From Strongylocentrotus droebachiensis (Eukaryota > Echinodermata > Echinoidea > Camarodonta > Strongylocentrotidae): a stretch of DNA of 64,000 bases. Position numbers and translations under genes: made by a program. The first letter of the stretch is position 1; every line of letters begins with the position of its first letter. The notes below the pieces were generated by a model that saw nothing but the letters and a program-made list of their open reading frames with translations, ran no database searches and was not told the DNA's origin. Where the stretch lies: contig JAVYIG010004996.1 in assembly GCA_035222895.1 (NCBI GenBank), positions 82,846-146,845 on the forward strand. The letters are read 5' to 3'. This document shows, piece by piece, positions 11,970-22,673 of this stretch.

Positions 11970-13118
11970 AGCCCCAGAAAATGTATGTTTTGCACAAAAT
12001 TTCTAAGCCTTTAGAAGCAGAAATATTGGGAACTATCAGGTTTATGGCAGCTATTTTGGAAAATGGATGTCATTTCGGCTTTTTGGTCAGGTTTAGCTCA
12101 TTGAAATGTGTTTCAAAGGATTCCTGGGCCCAGAAAATGTATATTTAGGACTGAAAATCAAAGCCCTAAGTCATTCAGAAGCGGAGATATTGCGATATAT
12201 CAGGTTTATGGCGGCCATTTTGGAAAATGGCTGCCGTGTCGGCTTGTTGGCTCATTAAAATTTAATTAATTTGATTCCTTGTCCCTGGAAATGTATGTTT
12301 AGCACTTAAAATCAAAACTCTATGTTATTTAGAAGCAGAGATATGGGAAATATTAGATTTACAACAAAAATATGTGTTTTATATCCGTTGCTAGGCATAT
12401 TATTACCATAGCAACGGTAACTAAGCGATATTTATCATTAAAATAGGATGAAAATGCGTCATTTAACATCATACTTCCTATAAAAGTAGTCATCTGCTTG
12501 GTGATAGCAATTTCTCGTGATATATTCTATTTCTCATGCCAATATGATACCGTTGCTAAGGAGAAGATAGCCCTTAGCAACCAAATTTGCCATTTTGGCT
12601 CGTAACAAAGTGTCAGCTTTAGAGCGCTATAACTTTTTAGTTAGAAAAGTGATAGACTTGAAATTTGGATATGATATCAACCAGGATTCTGAACAGTTTT
12701 TCAGCAAGTTTCAAGTTGGTTAGCATAATAATCAAATAAATATGGAGAAATATGTATTTTGGCGCAATTCATATTTTTGAAAATAATGGTAAAAAATCAC
12801 ACTTTTGGCTCAAAATTGGTAAGCAAATCATCCCGAAACCTATTGAATGAGGTATCATCTTGTATGAAATGTAATTGTCTTTCATATGACACCTTATGCA
12901 TGGTAAAATGAGGTGCTGTTAAAAAGTAATCCCCAGAATTGTACAACAGTAGTTATACATGGCGGCCATTTTGAAAAAATGGCCGCCATGGCACTTTCCC
13001 CCACCAGGATTCCTTAAGACTTTTGATATGTTATAATGGACACCTCCAAGAGCACAAAACAGTCGAGACATTTTCTGTTGCAATTAGTGGGAGGTCATAT
13101 CAAATTATGCCTGGACTA
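11970..13118. repeat. Right terminal inverted repeat of the Academ-like element
   Basis: Reverse complement of 6770-7930. It ends GCCTGGACTA at 13118 beside the TTA target duplication. The GGCGGCCATTTT modules are shared with the left arm. Confidence 0.88.
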
Positions 13119-13211
13119 TTAAGCGCTCTACATAATTTTGTTATTATATATCACCCCGGCTTATCATCGGAATAAATCATGCACACATGCGCACCATCCC
13201 CCTTATAAAAA

Positions 13212-13555
13212 AGTACCATGGTAACCATGGTAAAACCATGGTAAAACCATGGTACCAGCATGGTACCTGTGGTACTCGTCTCTAACCATGGTACTACCAT
13301 CAAAGAACCATGGTTTTACCATGGTTAAATGACAAGTACCATCGTATACCATGGTACTTCCAAATTTGTACCATGGTACTCTATGGTACCTGTGGTACTC
13401 GTCTCTAACCATGGTACTACCATGCAAGAACCATGGTATTACCACGGTTATATGACAAGTACCATGGTTTACCATGGTACTTCCGAATTTGTACATGGTA
13501 CATTGTGGTACTTAATTGGCAGTTGTATGTTTCTAACCATGGTTCAGTACCATAT
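13212..13555. repeat. Left CCATGGT palindromic array
   Basis: Irregular array of ACCATGG and its spaced variants (GGTACCATGG, GGTAACCATGG). Because CCATGG is its own reverse complement, both strands read open in several frames; the VTMVPRTMV-like peptides of the sister array are an artefact of this. It can fold into many alternative hairpins. Confidence 0.9.
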
Positions 13556-16267
13556 GTTGTGTTTGTTTTGTTTGTTTGATTGATTTAATTCTGCGCTCAA
13601 ATAACAAATAGGAGGTTATACATGTTTACATAAGTATTACATAGATAATAATGCCTAATAAGAGTATACAATAACCTTTGTTAGTATACAATTAATGTGC
13701 AGGTATGAGTCGTTCGGTAGGAATCGTTTGCAATTTTTAAAAACAAAAACAACAACAAATTACCGAACGCATGAAATCAAATAACAAAACATATAAGAAC
13801 TATAAAAAAAAAAATAAGAATCATTAAGAACGAGATAGAAACAATTATGATTAAAAAATACATATAAAAACAATTGTTAAACAAATAATTAGAAGAATCG
13901 TAAAAAACATGATTATTATGATTTTGTTATTTTATTATTACAATTGTAGGGAAAAACTATATCGCGTGTATCCAGTAAAATTATGTAATTTCATAGGCCT
14001 TTAGTTTTCTAAGATTTTAGTTTAAATGAAAAACTGACAATTAAAAAGTAGGCCTGGCTATACAGCTAGGAATCTGACTAAAATTTAATATATGCATTAA
14101 TGCAGTTTAAGACTTTTTATTACGGGTAAATAGGAGTGGAAAAGTCAACTTTCATTTGGCCATTTATCAAATAGTGTGTAAATGTAGAAATTGTGCAACA
14201 GCTTGAAATATCATAAAGAAGGTCTGCACAAGTCAAGACTATTACCTACAAGCCTCAACCCCACACAACCAGCGCATGCAGCTACAGCTACACAACCAAG
14301 GAGCAGCCATTCTGTGTGCCGAGGATCGCTGTACAGTATGCAGTGCAGTGTACGTGTATGCTGTGTACATGCTGTGTATGCTGTATGCTGTGTGTGCTGT
14401 GTACTGTGTACGTGCATGCAGCTACATCTACACAACCAAGGAGCAGCCATTTTATTGTGTGTACATGCAGCAATATAGCTAGTACGTGCACTGTTCACAG
14501 TCCAGCTTCATGCCTCGTGTACATCTCGGTGTTTTAGATCTGCAAAATCATGCTGAATTCTGTTTTTCCCGGCTAATCTACAACAGTATGGGTAAGTTTA
14601 AGAATCATCTACTTTATTTACAATCTGTACATAGATCTAGATCTAGTCGATGTCTAGATAGTTATTTATGACATTGTCAACTGGGACTTAAAATACCTTC
14701 GACAGGATAACAGTTAAGACTGAACATGTATGATCCCATGTACGTAATTTGTTGTAGGCCTAGTATCTTGATGGGTTTATGGGGCATATCATTCAAACTT
14801 TCAAAGCAAAGTTTATCCATTTACATAGGTCTACACATTGTCATTAACTCTACTGTTAGTATAAAGTGTCATATTGTTCGAAGGATTGAATGTTTTATTC
14901 TTTTTAGAAAATAAATAGAATATACTGCATACAAATCCAGCAAATTAACGAATTAAGCTAATCGATGTCATGTCTGCCTCTGCTCTGTGACTGCATGTGT
15001 GATTTCATGTTGACAGTTGTTGATATTCATATTTGTTTTTTGTATTTAATTCAAAATTGTATTTTTTTAAATTACAGATATATACGCAACATGACAAATG
15101 AGTAGTTTCCATATCGACGTCGTTCTTTATCATCATCTTGACCAAAACATCAACGCCACCATCACCATTTCTTCGTCGTTAACCTCCGTTTTGGCGTTTG
15201 AACTTGAAGTTTGTTGCGAACTCTAATAATGAATTTGGACATTGGCATTATCGACTTTTGTTCTATCTTTGAACACCATCGACGTCGAACTTTGATTGAA
15301 GGTAAGAACCTCCTCTTTACCTTCTTCGTCTCTACGATTTGCGTTTCGTCGTTTGCAAGTCTGATCCTGACTCCGGCTAATGATGAATTTATCGACTTTC
15401 GATCTGTCTTCGATCACCATCGACGTCGGAACTCTACACCAAGTTTCACCATCGCCATACATGGACTTCGCATCCGATCGACATTGCAGACTCTTGGCTT
15501 TTATTCATCATTCATTTTTGAACTGTATTATGATCACCGACGTCATCTATGATCTACCATAGCAAGTAGGCCTAGCTACCAATTGTTTCTTCAACCAAAA
15601 TCGAGTACGACATCGTCGACGAATCTCGCACCTCCGCTGGGAGGACAGTTTGTAAATTGTACTATTGAATATGAGCGGCAGTCTTTCGCTATAGAAATAG
15701 ACTAACCAATTTACTTATAATATTGCTGTGTGCTGAAAGTGTTTAGTGTCATATGCAATGTAACAAGCGGCAGTCTTTCGCTATAGAAATAGACTTCAGT
15801 TTTCGACTGTAAATTGTTTTATATATTTTACGCGAGCTATATTTTAGCTCGTTTGAATAAACGCCCTTTATAAAAGTAAAAATATTGTTTCCATTGTTTG
15901 ATGTTTGATACGTCATATAATCATGTGACAATAATGATCAACATTATTGCGATGTCTTTTGTTAACAGATCATGTTTGCAAGAGTAGTGGCTGAACCTTG
16001 AGAAAATGGATAATTGTGCTGAAAGTGGACTTCATGCCAGCTCCTGTCATTTGTGTGTACTTTGCAGACCAGAATGTTCTTTCAAAGTAAAATGATCAAG
16101 GGCTGGCAGATATTATAAGGAATACTGTGCTGAAAGTGCTTAATTTAAGTAGTAGATTTGTAAATGATAACAAAAAATCAATCATGCAATGTAATCAATG
16201 CTTTCTTTTTATTAAGCTACATGCAGAATGGAAAGGCGACTGGGAAAGTGCAGTAACATTATAGTAC

Positions 16268-16650
16268 AAGTACCATGGTAACCTAGGTACAGGAGAACAA
16301 TGGTAACGAAAGGTATGGGAGAACCATGGTAACCATGGTACCGAGAACCATGGTCATGGTACCAAGAACCATGGTAACCATGGTACCGAGAACGAAGGTA
16401 ACCATGGTACCGAGAACCATGGTAACCATGGTACCGAGAACCATGGTCATGGTACCAAGAACCATGGTAACCATGATACCGAGAACCATGGTAACCATGG
16501 TACCGAACACCATGGTAACACTGAACCCTGATTATCATACTTCGGTGTTACCATGGTTTTCAGTACCATGGTTACCATGGTTCTATGTCCAAATTACCAT
16601 CCACCATGAGAACCATGGTAACCATGGTACTGAAACCATGGTTTTTACAT
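16268..16650. repeat. Right CCATGGT palindromic array
   Basis: More regular than the left array, with a recurring unit like GAACCATGGTAACCATGG TACC of 20-27 bp and a shorter GAACCATGGTCATGGTACCA form. It ends with an inverted set (TACCATGGTTTTCAGTACC). No protein is implied by the frames through it. Confidence 0.9.
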
Positions 16651-16670
16651 GGTACATTTTTGTAAGGGGG

Positions 16671-17685
16671 CCCCGCTCGCTACAACGTGAGGGCATAATG
16701 GTGACTTTTATTACAAAAGGCATTCATAATTTCTCTCCTGGGTATGGTGCGGCAAATGTTGATTAATGCATTGCAAAATGGCTTTAGATGCGCGGGTAAT
16801 CAAACCTACGACTTTCGTATTTCCAGGTCATCAGGAGATTCTCTTGGCATGATATTAGGGCAGCTCTATACGACTCACATTTTTCGGTGAAACGTTTGCA
16901 CGGCATGACTTGTTTTCAGTTTCCACTGATTGATATGATTATTAAAGGATTTGTTAAAAACAAATATTTATGACAGTTTGTATTAGTCCTAATAACGATT
17001 GACATGATATACTTGCAGAGAGGGCAGTATTCTTAATTTCAAAAATTAAAAATCAACCAATATAAATTGATTTTATACAAGATTTTGTTTCGCTCTTTGT
17101 TATGAAGACAACTGTTGAACACAAAATTGACATGATTGAAATTCATATAGGTTGAATACTTGGGTTTTTTAAAGAAGGATCGTGGGGATCGAGATACAGG
17201 GTAAATCTTTCTAAAAAGGCTAAAAGATCTAGACTACTTTTCTTTTCAGTCTGAGATGAAATATTGGGTTGAAGCCAAATATAGAACTTTGACATGCGCC
17301 CTTAAATACCGTTCATTTTCTTCAAGTTTTGTTGATAAATAGCACACACTATATCAGAGGTTTAAGCTGCTAAAGCATAGGATGTGAACGTAGCAGTATT
17401 GTATGTCGTGGTGGTAAAAACGAAATTCACGACTAGCCTAGAGATCTACAAACCCAAACATTCATCATGCCCATTACAAGAGGCCTCATGCCCAAGTCGT
17501 TTGTAAATGGATGCGACTTAACGAAAAATCGGCTGAGAAAATATAATCAATATAGTATAGTTTTTTTTTTTAATGAAAATTCAAAGGTTAGTTTCCTTCA
17601 TCCTTTTTTTTGTAATAATGTTAGGATCACTTTAATATTTTGTTTGCCTCTCAATAATGTTCTTGCTCCTCTCATTCTTTGCCAG
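16671..17685 (+). other. Remainder of gene A intron 1
   Basis: Non-coding. The last ~90 bases (TTAGGATCACTTTAAT, CTCATTCTTTGCCAG) align with the sequence before the gene B exon at 56205, placing it in the duplicated intron. Otherwise nothing recognised. Confidence 0.6.
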
Positions 17686-17720
17686 GTGATGCCAGCACAA
17701 AGATATCCGTCAGCGTGAAA
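17686..17720 (+). CDS. Sulfotransferase gene A, short stem exon
   Basis: A 35-base exon between acceptor CTCATTCTTTGCCAG (to 17685) and donor GTAAGT (17721). With the last base of the previous exon it encodes GDASTKISVSVK, a polar lumenal stem, and leaves phase 0 for the catalytic exon. The paralogue at 56205-56248 has the same flanks but is 9 bases (3 codons) longer. Conservation of the splice sites and phase in two copies is the evidence; on its own the exon would be too short to call. Confidence 0.7.
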
Positions 17721-17732
17721 GTAAGTTAACAT

Positions 17733-17788
17733 CAATCTACAAACTGGTCTGTGGTAGCATATGCTACCACAGACCAGTTTGTAGATTG
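17733..17788. repeat. 28-bp perfect inverted duplication, no spacer
   Basis: CAATCTACAAACTGGTCTGT GGTAGCAT (17733-17760) is followed at once by its exact reverse complement (17761-17788). The gene B counterpart has only the right arm. It begins 12 bases after the exon donor site and could form a 28-bp cruciform or RNA hairpin beside the 5' splice site. Confidence 0.92.
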
Positions 17789-18021
17789 GTGGCTCTTGGT
17801 ACGAATAATCTAACTTTGTGCATTTTGGAGTGATCAATTCCAAGGTATTGGGTTCTTCTATTTGCCCTCTTGAAATGAATACTCCCACCTGTCGGTGCAT
17901 AAATGAATAATGATAACATACATTTCACGAACACGTATCCATTATTTGCTCGTGTATTACAGTTTTGTAATAACTTTATCAGCCCAGGTGCAGATACTAT
18001 CAACAAATTGGCTTATTAAGG
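17761..18021 (-). mobile_element. Old MITE in intron 2, same family as 33883-34205
   Basis: The reverse complement of this segment aligns with 33883-34205, sharing AATAAGCCA near the start, TATTCATTTATGCACCGACA in the middle, TCAAGAGG and AAAATGCACAA. The first ~75 bases are also in gene B (56270-56345), so the insertion predates the gene duplication. Confidence 0.7.
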
Positions 18022-18279
18022 TTACAATATGTTAAAATTTTTATAGAGGGTAACAGATATCAAATTTTTGTAATAGTTTCTATATGTATTATTCAATATA
18101 TTTTAAGTTTGTTTATTGTTATCAATAGTATTATTATTTTTCTTAATTTTAATTATCACATGTATTATCGCTATTATTATTATAACAATATCGTCATCGT
18201 CATCATCATCCTACACGTTATACTATGACATCCAAGATGTCACTTTTCAACGTGTCGAATCCGATCTCCTTAGTGATAC

Positions 18280-19192
18280 TGTTTCAGTTATCGATATGAA
18301 TTCATTTTATTAAGTCGATCAAGCAGATTGATTATATTTATGTTTAGCGCCATCTAGAGGCTACTAAATTCGTGTAAAGAAATGGCACCCTTTTTGGTTT
18401 CCAGTGGATGAAATCTATTGATATTGGAGGCATCCTTGTGTAATATGATGTTAGATCACTTAAGAAGGCAGAATGAAGGTATGTAATGATGATATGTGAT
18501 GAATGTTGTATATAAATGCAGTAATGATGCGATATTCTATGATAAAGTACCTTTCATTCGCACCTAATTCGCTGTGTACATTACATGGATGTAACTTACA
18601 TTGCACAGTAGCCGAGACGGTCGGCTCACATACCGAATGTTATTGTTATGTAATGTACACTACGGCATGCGAATGAAAGGTACACGTACGCAAGAATGTA
18701 AACAAAGATTTGCCTAGTTTGAGTTAATGTACAAAGATGAATACTTGGGGTGCATAATATGAGAACGTTGTTAAATGATTTATGCAAGTTTATATTGATA
18801 ATTAATAGATGGTTTGGTTATAAAGATACATGCTGTAATTATGAACAGAAGTGATACAAAGGATGTATGTCAACAGTCTGACTTAATTCAATTAAGCATA
18901 TATGTACTGGTAGTAACAAACAGTTAGAATTGTGTTTAGTTTATATGCAGTACAAGTTAATGTGTGAGATAAGGAAAAGAGCTAAAACAAGGGTTAATTA
19001 GCTGTAAGGTGCATATTATTGATACGAGTCACCAGGTTTTCTCTAGGCATAATATGTATATTCATGAACTGTTGATTTATGATCCGTTCGATCTATTTTC
19101 ATTTGTACAGTTTTTACGGAGCATTTGGAGCAACGAATATTGGAACAATAAAGACACGACCAATAAACAAAGTCAAAGATGCTTCCGCTACA
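18280..19192 (+). repeat. 5' LTR of the BEL element
   Basis: Begins TGTTTCAG and ends CGCTACA. A TATA-like TATATAAA lies at 18509-18516, and AATAAA signals at 19147 and 19162 sit near the 3' end, fitting a U3-R-U5 layout. A 36-bp inverted pair starting GTACCTTTCATTCGCA spans 18547-18683. Confidence 0.92.
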
Positions 19193-19251
19193 GTAAAAAC
19201 TTCATTTACGTCTAGACGTCTCCACGACAACTGAAAGAGAGCTATTACATC

Positions 19252-21300
19252 ATGGCTGACACTGAAGGTGAAAGTAGACCCCATCGTGAACCCAAGCCCA
19301 CAGAGAAAGGACTACAATGGCAAGTGGAACTTAAATCCAAAGAGTTTGACAGCTGCATTAAGTCCTGGAATAGAACCGCAAACAAGTTGCGAGTTTTACT
19401 TGGTGATGAAAGCGAAGCGTCGACAGTACAGGAGACCAGAGATGCTCTACAAAGTACTGTAGACAAACTGATAAACACCCAGGAAGAGTTGGCTACACTT
19501 AGAGCAACTGCGAAAATTGAAGACAGCAGTGATGACAGGCTAGATGAGGTTGAAACAGCACACAACAACATCATGAAACAGACTCTTGATGTATTGATAG
19601 CCCTTAGACCCTCATCTCGAACTTCATCTAAGAAGTCGAAGAAGTCTCATCCTGTTGAACCGCAGGAGCTACAGGATTGCCAGGACTGGGTGAACGACAT
19701 CCAGGTGAACGCCATCCAGGAAGAAGTTGAAGCAGTAAGTCAAGTTAGTCAACCCAAGTTAGACAGTATGCAGAACGTTCAAGCTGAGACGATGAGATTT
19801 CTGGTTGAACAGATGAGGATGACGAGGCTTCCTTTACCAGAACCAGCAATCTTTGCAGGAGATCCATTGACTTACCCAGCATGGAAGCATGCATTTAATG
19901 TTCTCATTGAACAAAGCAGTATACAGCCTATGGATCGTTTCTTCTACTTGCAGAAGTATCTCAAAGACCAGCCCTTGGAACTTGTGAGAGGATATGCACT
20001 CATTGGAGATGAGAGAGCTTATCTAGAAGCACTGGCAGCTCTTAAGCAGAGGTATGGAGATTCTTTCATTATAGCAAATGCTTTCAGAGACAAGCTAGAC
20101 AAATGGCCTAAGATTTCTTCGAAAGATGCACTTGGTCTAAGAAAGCTAGCTGATTTTCTTCATCAATGTGTCACTGCAATGGATAGGATTGGAAATCTAC
20201 ACCACCTAAACGATGAGAGGGAAAATCAGAAGCTCTTAGCCAAATTACCAGACTGGCTTGTGATGAGATGGTCACGTAAGGTCATCGGATGGACAGAGAT
20301 GAAAGGACAGTTTCCTCCCTTTCAAGTATTTGTGAGGTTCATAGATGAAGAGGCTAAGATAGCATGTTATCCAATCACATCTCTACACCACCTGAAGCCT
20401 GTACCAGATGTTAGAACTCTCAACACCAATGTTACATCTTCCAATTCAGACAACAAGAGACAGAGGGAGAGGAGAAATATTCAACGCTCCTGCTACCTGT
20501 GTAAGAAGGATCACCTCCTAGAAGAATGCAGTGAATTTGCAGCAAAGGACATGACAGATCGTAAAAGGTACATAAGAGAGAAGGGTCTATGCTATGGATG
20601 CTTGAAGGCAGGCCACATGTCCATGAATTGTAAATGGAGAAGTACCTGTATCATTTGTCAAAGGAGACATCCATCTTGTCTCCATGAAGATAGGAAGAAA
20701 CCAGAACCAAAGACGGAGACAAATGTAGAAGACAGACCCATGGAAACTCAGACGTCATGGTCTCATGCTTCATTTAGTCAGCAACCTACCAGTACTAGTA
20801 GATTGACCACCAGGAAGAGCACGATGATAGTTCCTGTTTGGTTATCTCATCCAACCATATCAGATGAACGAATGGTGTATGCATTAATAGACACCCAATC
20901 TGACACCACTTTCATGTTAGAGAAAACCAAGGATGAGATGAATCTGCAGGGAGTTCCTGTCAGTCTCCTTCTTTCAACGATGTCTGCTATGGATGAAAGA
21001 GTACCAAGTGAACGCATAGAGGGTCTGACCATCCGATCATTTGATGGAGAACAACGGATTGCTCTCCCGACAACCTACACCAGAGGGTTTATACCAGCAA
21101 ACCATGATCACATACCCACTCCAGAGATGGCAATGAGAATCCCTCACTTATCCAAGATTTCACATCATCTCATGCCCCTGCAAAGTTGTGAAGTTGGTTT
21201 ATTGATTGGATACGACTGTGCAAGGGCACTCATACAAAGAGATGTCATCCCTCCTGCTGATGATAATGGTCCGTATGGTCTAAGGACGGACCTTGGATGA
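19252..21300 (+). CDS. BEL gag-protease polyprotein
   Basis: 682 codons starting at ATG 19252, 60 bases after the LTR. Residues 1-120 are helical and polar. About 195-330 form the capsid-like gag domain (EPAIFAGDPLTYPAWKHAF). About 405-480 hold three Cys/His clusters (CYLCKKDHLLEEC, CYGCLKAGHMSMNC, CIICQRRHPSC). About 520-680 form the retropepsin-like domain with LIDTQSDTTF as the active-site motif and GLLIGYDCARAL. Gag packages the RNA; the protease would mature the polyprotein. The frame stops at 21298-21300 within the conserved PYGLRTDLG segment that normally runs on into pol, apparently from a one-base loss. Confidence 0.88.
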   Translation: MADTEGESRPHREPKPTEKGLQWQVELKSKEFDSCIKSWNRTANKLRVLLGDESEASTVQETRDALQSTVDKLINTQEELATLRATAKIEDSSDDRLDEVETAHNNIMKQTLDVLIALRPSSRTSSKKSKKSHPVEPQELQDCQDWVNDIQVNAIQEEVEAVSQVSQPKLDSMQNVQAETMRFLVEQMRMTRLPLPEPAIFAGDPLTYPAWKHAFNVLIEQSSIQPMDRFFYLQKYLKDQPLELVRGYALIGDERAYLEALAALKQRYGDSFIIANAFRDKLDKWPKISSKDALGLRKLADFLHQCVTAMDRIGNLHHLNDERENQKLLAKLPDWLVMRWSRKVIGWTEMKGQFPPFQVFVRFIDEEAKIACYPITSLHHLKPVPDVRTLNTNVTSSNSDNKRQRERRNIQRSCYLCKKDHLLEECSEFAAKDMTDRKRYIREKGLCYGCLKAGHMSMNCKWRSTCIICQRRHPSCLHEDRKKPEPKTETNVEDRPMETQTSWSHASFSQQPTSTSRLTTRKSTMIVPVWLSHPTISDERMVYALIDTQSDTTFMLEKTKDEMNLQGVPVSLLLSTMSAMDERVPSERIEGLTIRSFDGEQRIALPTTYTRGFIPANHDHIPTPEMAMRIPHLSKISHHLMPLQSCEVGLLIGYDCARALIQRDVIPPADDNGPYGLRTDLG

Positions 21301-22673
21301 GCATCCTGGGTACTATGAAGGAAGATGAACACAAGTATGCTTATGAGGATGATCCCGTCGGTGTAAGTCATCAATTGACAGCCTGTGAGATTGCTGCTGA
21401 GCTAAGGACAGAAAACAAGGATGTGTTGTTCGCTCATAACACATCAGTAGAGGAGGAGATCACCCCTGCAAGAGTGACGAGATTGATGGAAGCTGATTTC
21501 CTTGATAGAAAGGGTGAAGGAGCAGCACAAGCTGTCAATTCAAGAGAGGTACTGAAGACTGTTCCAGAGGAAGACAGGGTAAAGAATGTCAGAGAGATTA
21601 ACCTGCATCATGATGATTTACCTCTAGAGCGAGCTCTTGGTGTACAAGGGTGTGTCGAATCCGATGCATTCAACTTCAGAATCACACTTCAGGACAAGCC
21701 CCTAACCAGGCGAGGGATACTTTCCACAGTCATGTCTATTTATGACCCCTTAGAACTGTTGGCACCAGTTGTGCTTATAGGGAAGCAGATTCTCCAGACA
21801 TTGTGTAAGCTGACAGCAGACTGGGACGATCTGCTTCCAGATGTTCTGCGAGAAAGATGGAAGAAATGGAGAATAGACATACTGGAACATCAATCACTCT
21901 CTATCCCTAGATGTTACAAGCCTGCTGAATTCGAGGCCGTGAAGTCGGTACAGTATCATCACTTCGCAGATGCAAGTACAACAGGGTATGGTCAATGTAC
22001 TTACATGAGATTAACTGACGCCGCTAATAGAGTACATTGTAAAGACAGGCGTGATAAGAAAGCAAGTGACTACCCAACAACCAAAAGGGGTGTTACTGTG
22101 CAGGATCTTCATCTAGCAGAGATTGAAATTCTAAAGCACGATCAGAAGAAAGCCTCTGAAGATGAAATTCAGATCCTGAAATCTATCCAGAAGAACCAGA
22201 GTCTGCTTGAAAGAAAGAAAAGGCGTCAAATCAAGAAAGATAGTCATCTAGAGCTTGACTACGACTCATTCATTCAAGCACTTCGTTGTTTCACAGCTCT
22301 TCAAGCCAAGAGTGCAGCATCTCATAAAGTTCTGGAGTTCAGGAATCGGTGGAAGAAGGAATTTCTTCAGAACCTGCAAGTCAGACGGAAGTGGACTCAC
22401 CCACAACCTGAAGCTGAAGTCGGCGACATTGTCATTGTGAAGGACGTGAATGCACCCAGAAACCAGTGGCCACTAGCACGTGTCATCAGAGTCTTTCCAT
22501 CTGAAGATGGACACATTCGCAAAGTGAAACTTGCTGTGGGGGACTCCAGAGTAGGAAATAGTGGTAAGCGTAAGAACCCTCTTCAAGAATTGGAGCGTCC
22601 TATCCACAAACTAGTGCTTCTGTTACCGCGTGAAGACCAAGAGGAATTCCCGGCCAAGGAACCCGACATTTGA
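21297..22673 (+). pseudogene. BEL pol remnant lacking RT, RNase H and integrase cores
   Basis: 458 codons in the frame after the break. It opens with the segment following protease, then jumps to the post-RT region (NSREVLKTVPEEDRVKNV, LPLERALGVQ, RRGILSTVMSIYDPLELLAP, ILQTLCKLTADWDD), a short RNase H start (HHFADASTTGYGQCTY), scraps of the integrase N-terminal and catalytic regions (EIEILKHDQKK), then the C-terminal integrase-type domain (GDIVIVKDVNAPRNQWPLAR). No Y-x-DD catalytic motif is present anywhere and the integrase acidic triad is absent. At least three internal deletions are implied, all keeping the frame open. It may make a truncated protein but cannot copy itself. Confidence 0.85.

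Larger units (their letters stand above)
6770..13118 (-). mobile_element. Academ-like DNA transposon, 6349 bp, decayed
   Basis: Ends are TAGTCCAGGC and GCCTGGACTA, flanked by the 3-bp duplication TTA (6767-6769 and 13119-13121). Inverted repeats are about 1.15 kb long. Gene B preserves the unoccupied site (AGAGTCTTTAAGCGCT near 49461), so boundaries and TSD are read from the data. A 3-bp TSD and an internal minus-strand gene with an XPG/FEN-like DDTDLL motif plus a Cys-rich C-terminus match what is known of the Academ superfamily; that assignment is inference. The gene is broken many times and hosts a SINE and a hairpin MITE, so the copy is old and immobile. Confidence 0.85.
13198..16670. mobile_element. 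Foldback element with CCATGGT-array ends, ~3.47 kb
   Basis: Termini are inverted: CCCCCTTATAAAAAAGTACC on the left and GTACATTTTTGTAAGGGGG on the right. Each end carries an array of ACCATGGTAACCATGG-type modules (13212-13555; 16268-16650). Gene B has no such insert: its GCGCACCATCTCCGCTCGC matches the two flanks GCGCACCAT and CCCCGCTCGC. A 4-bp CCCC duplication is possible but hidden in the C run. The interior has no long open frame. It does contain a TGTATGC minisatellite flanked by a 36-bp direct repeat (14275, 14415), a duplicated 40-bp motif with ACCATCGACGTCG (15247, 15390) and a duplicated GCGGCAGTCTTTCGCTATAG (15674, 15768). Non-autonomous; family unknown. Confidence 0.82.

Noticed and set aside
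14191-14537. Overlapping Cys-rich frames on both strands
   Set aside because: Arise from a TGTATGC/TGTGTGC minisatellite. The same DNA is open in several frames at once.
15211-15552. Possible exon with duplicated HHRRR motif and an internal GTAAG
   Set aside because: Inside the foldback element, open on both strands, and its apparent repeat is a 40-bp DNA duplication. No acceptor or partner exon.
13198-16670. piggyBac assignment from CCC-TTA termini
   Set aside because: No TTAA duplication at either edge, and the empty site in gene B is C-rich.
16283-16766. Open frames on both strands with repeated VTMVPRTMV / YHGYHGSR peptides
   Set aside because: Direct consequence of the self-complementary CCATGGT array; no independent sign of coding.
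19193-19215. Primer-binding site of the BEL element
   Set aside because: The bases after the 5' LTR have no convincing match to a tRNA 3' end that I can verify without a search.
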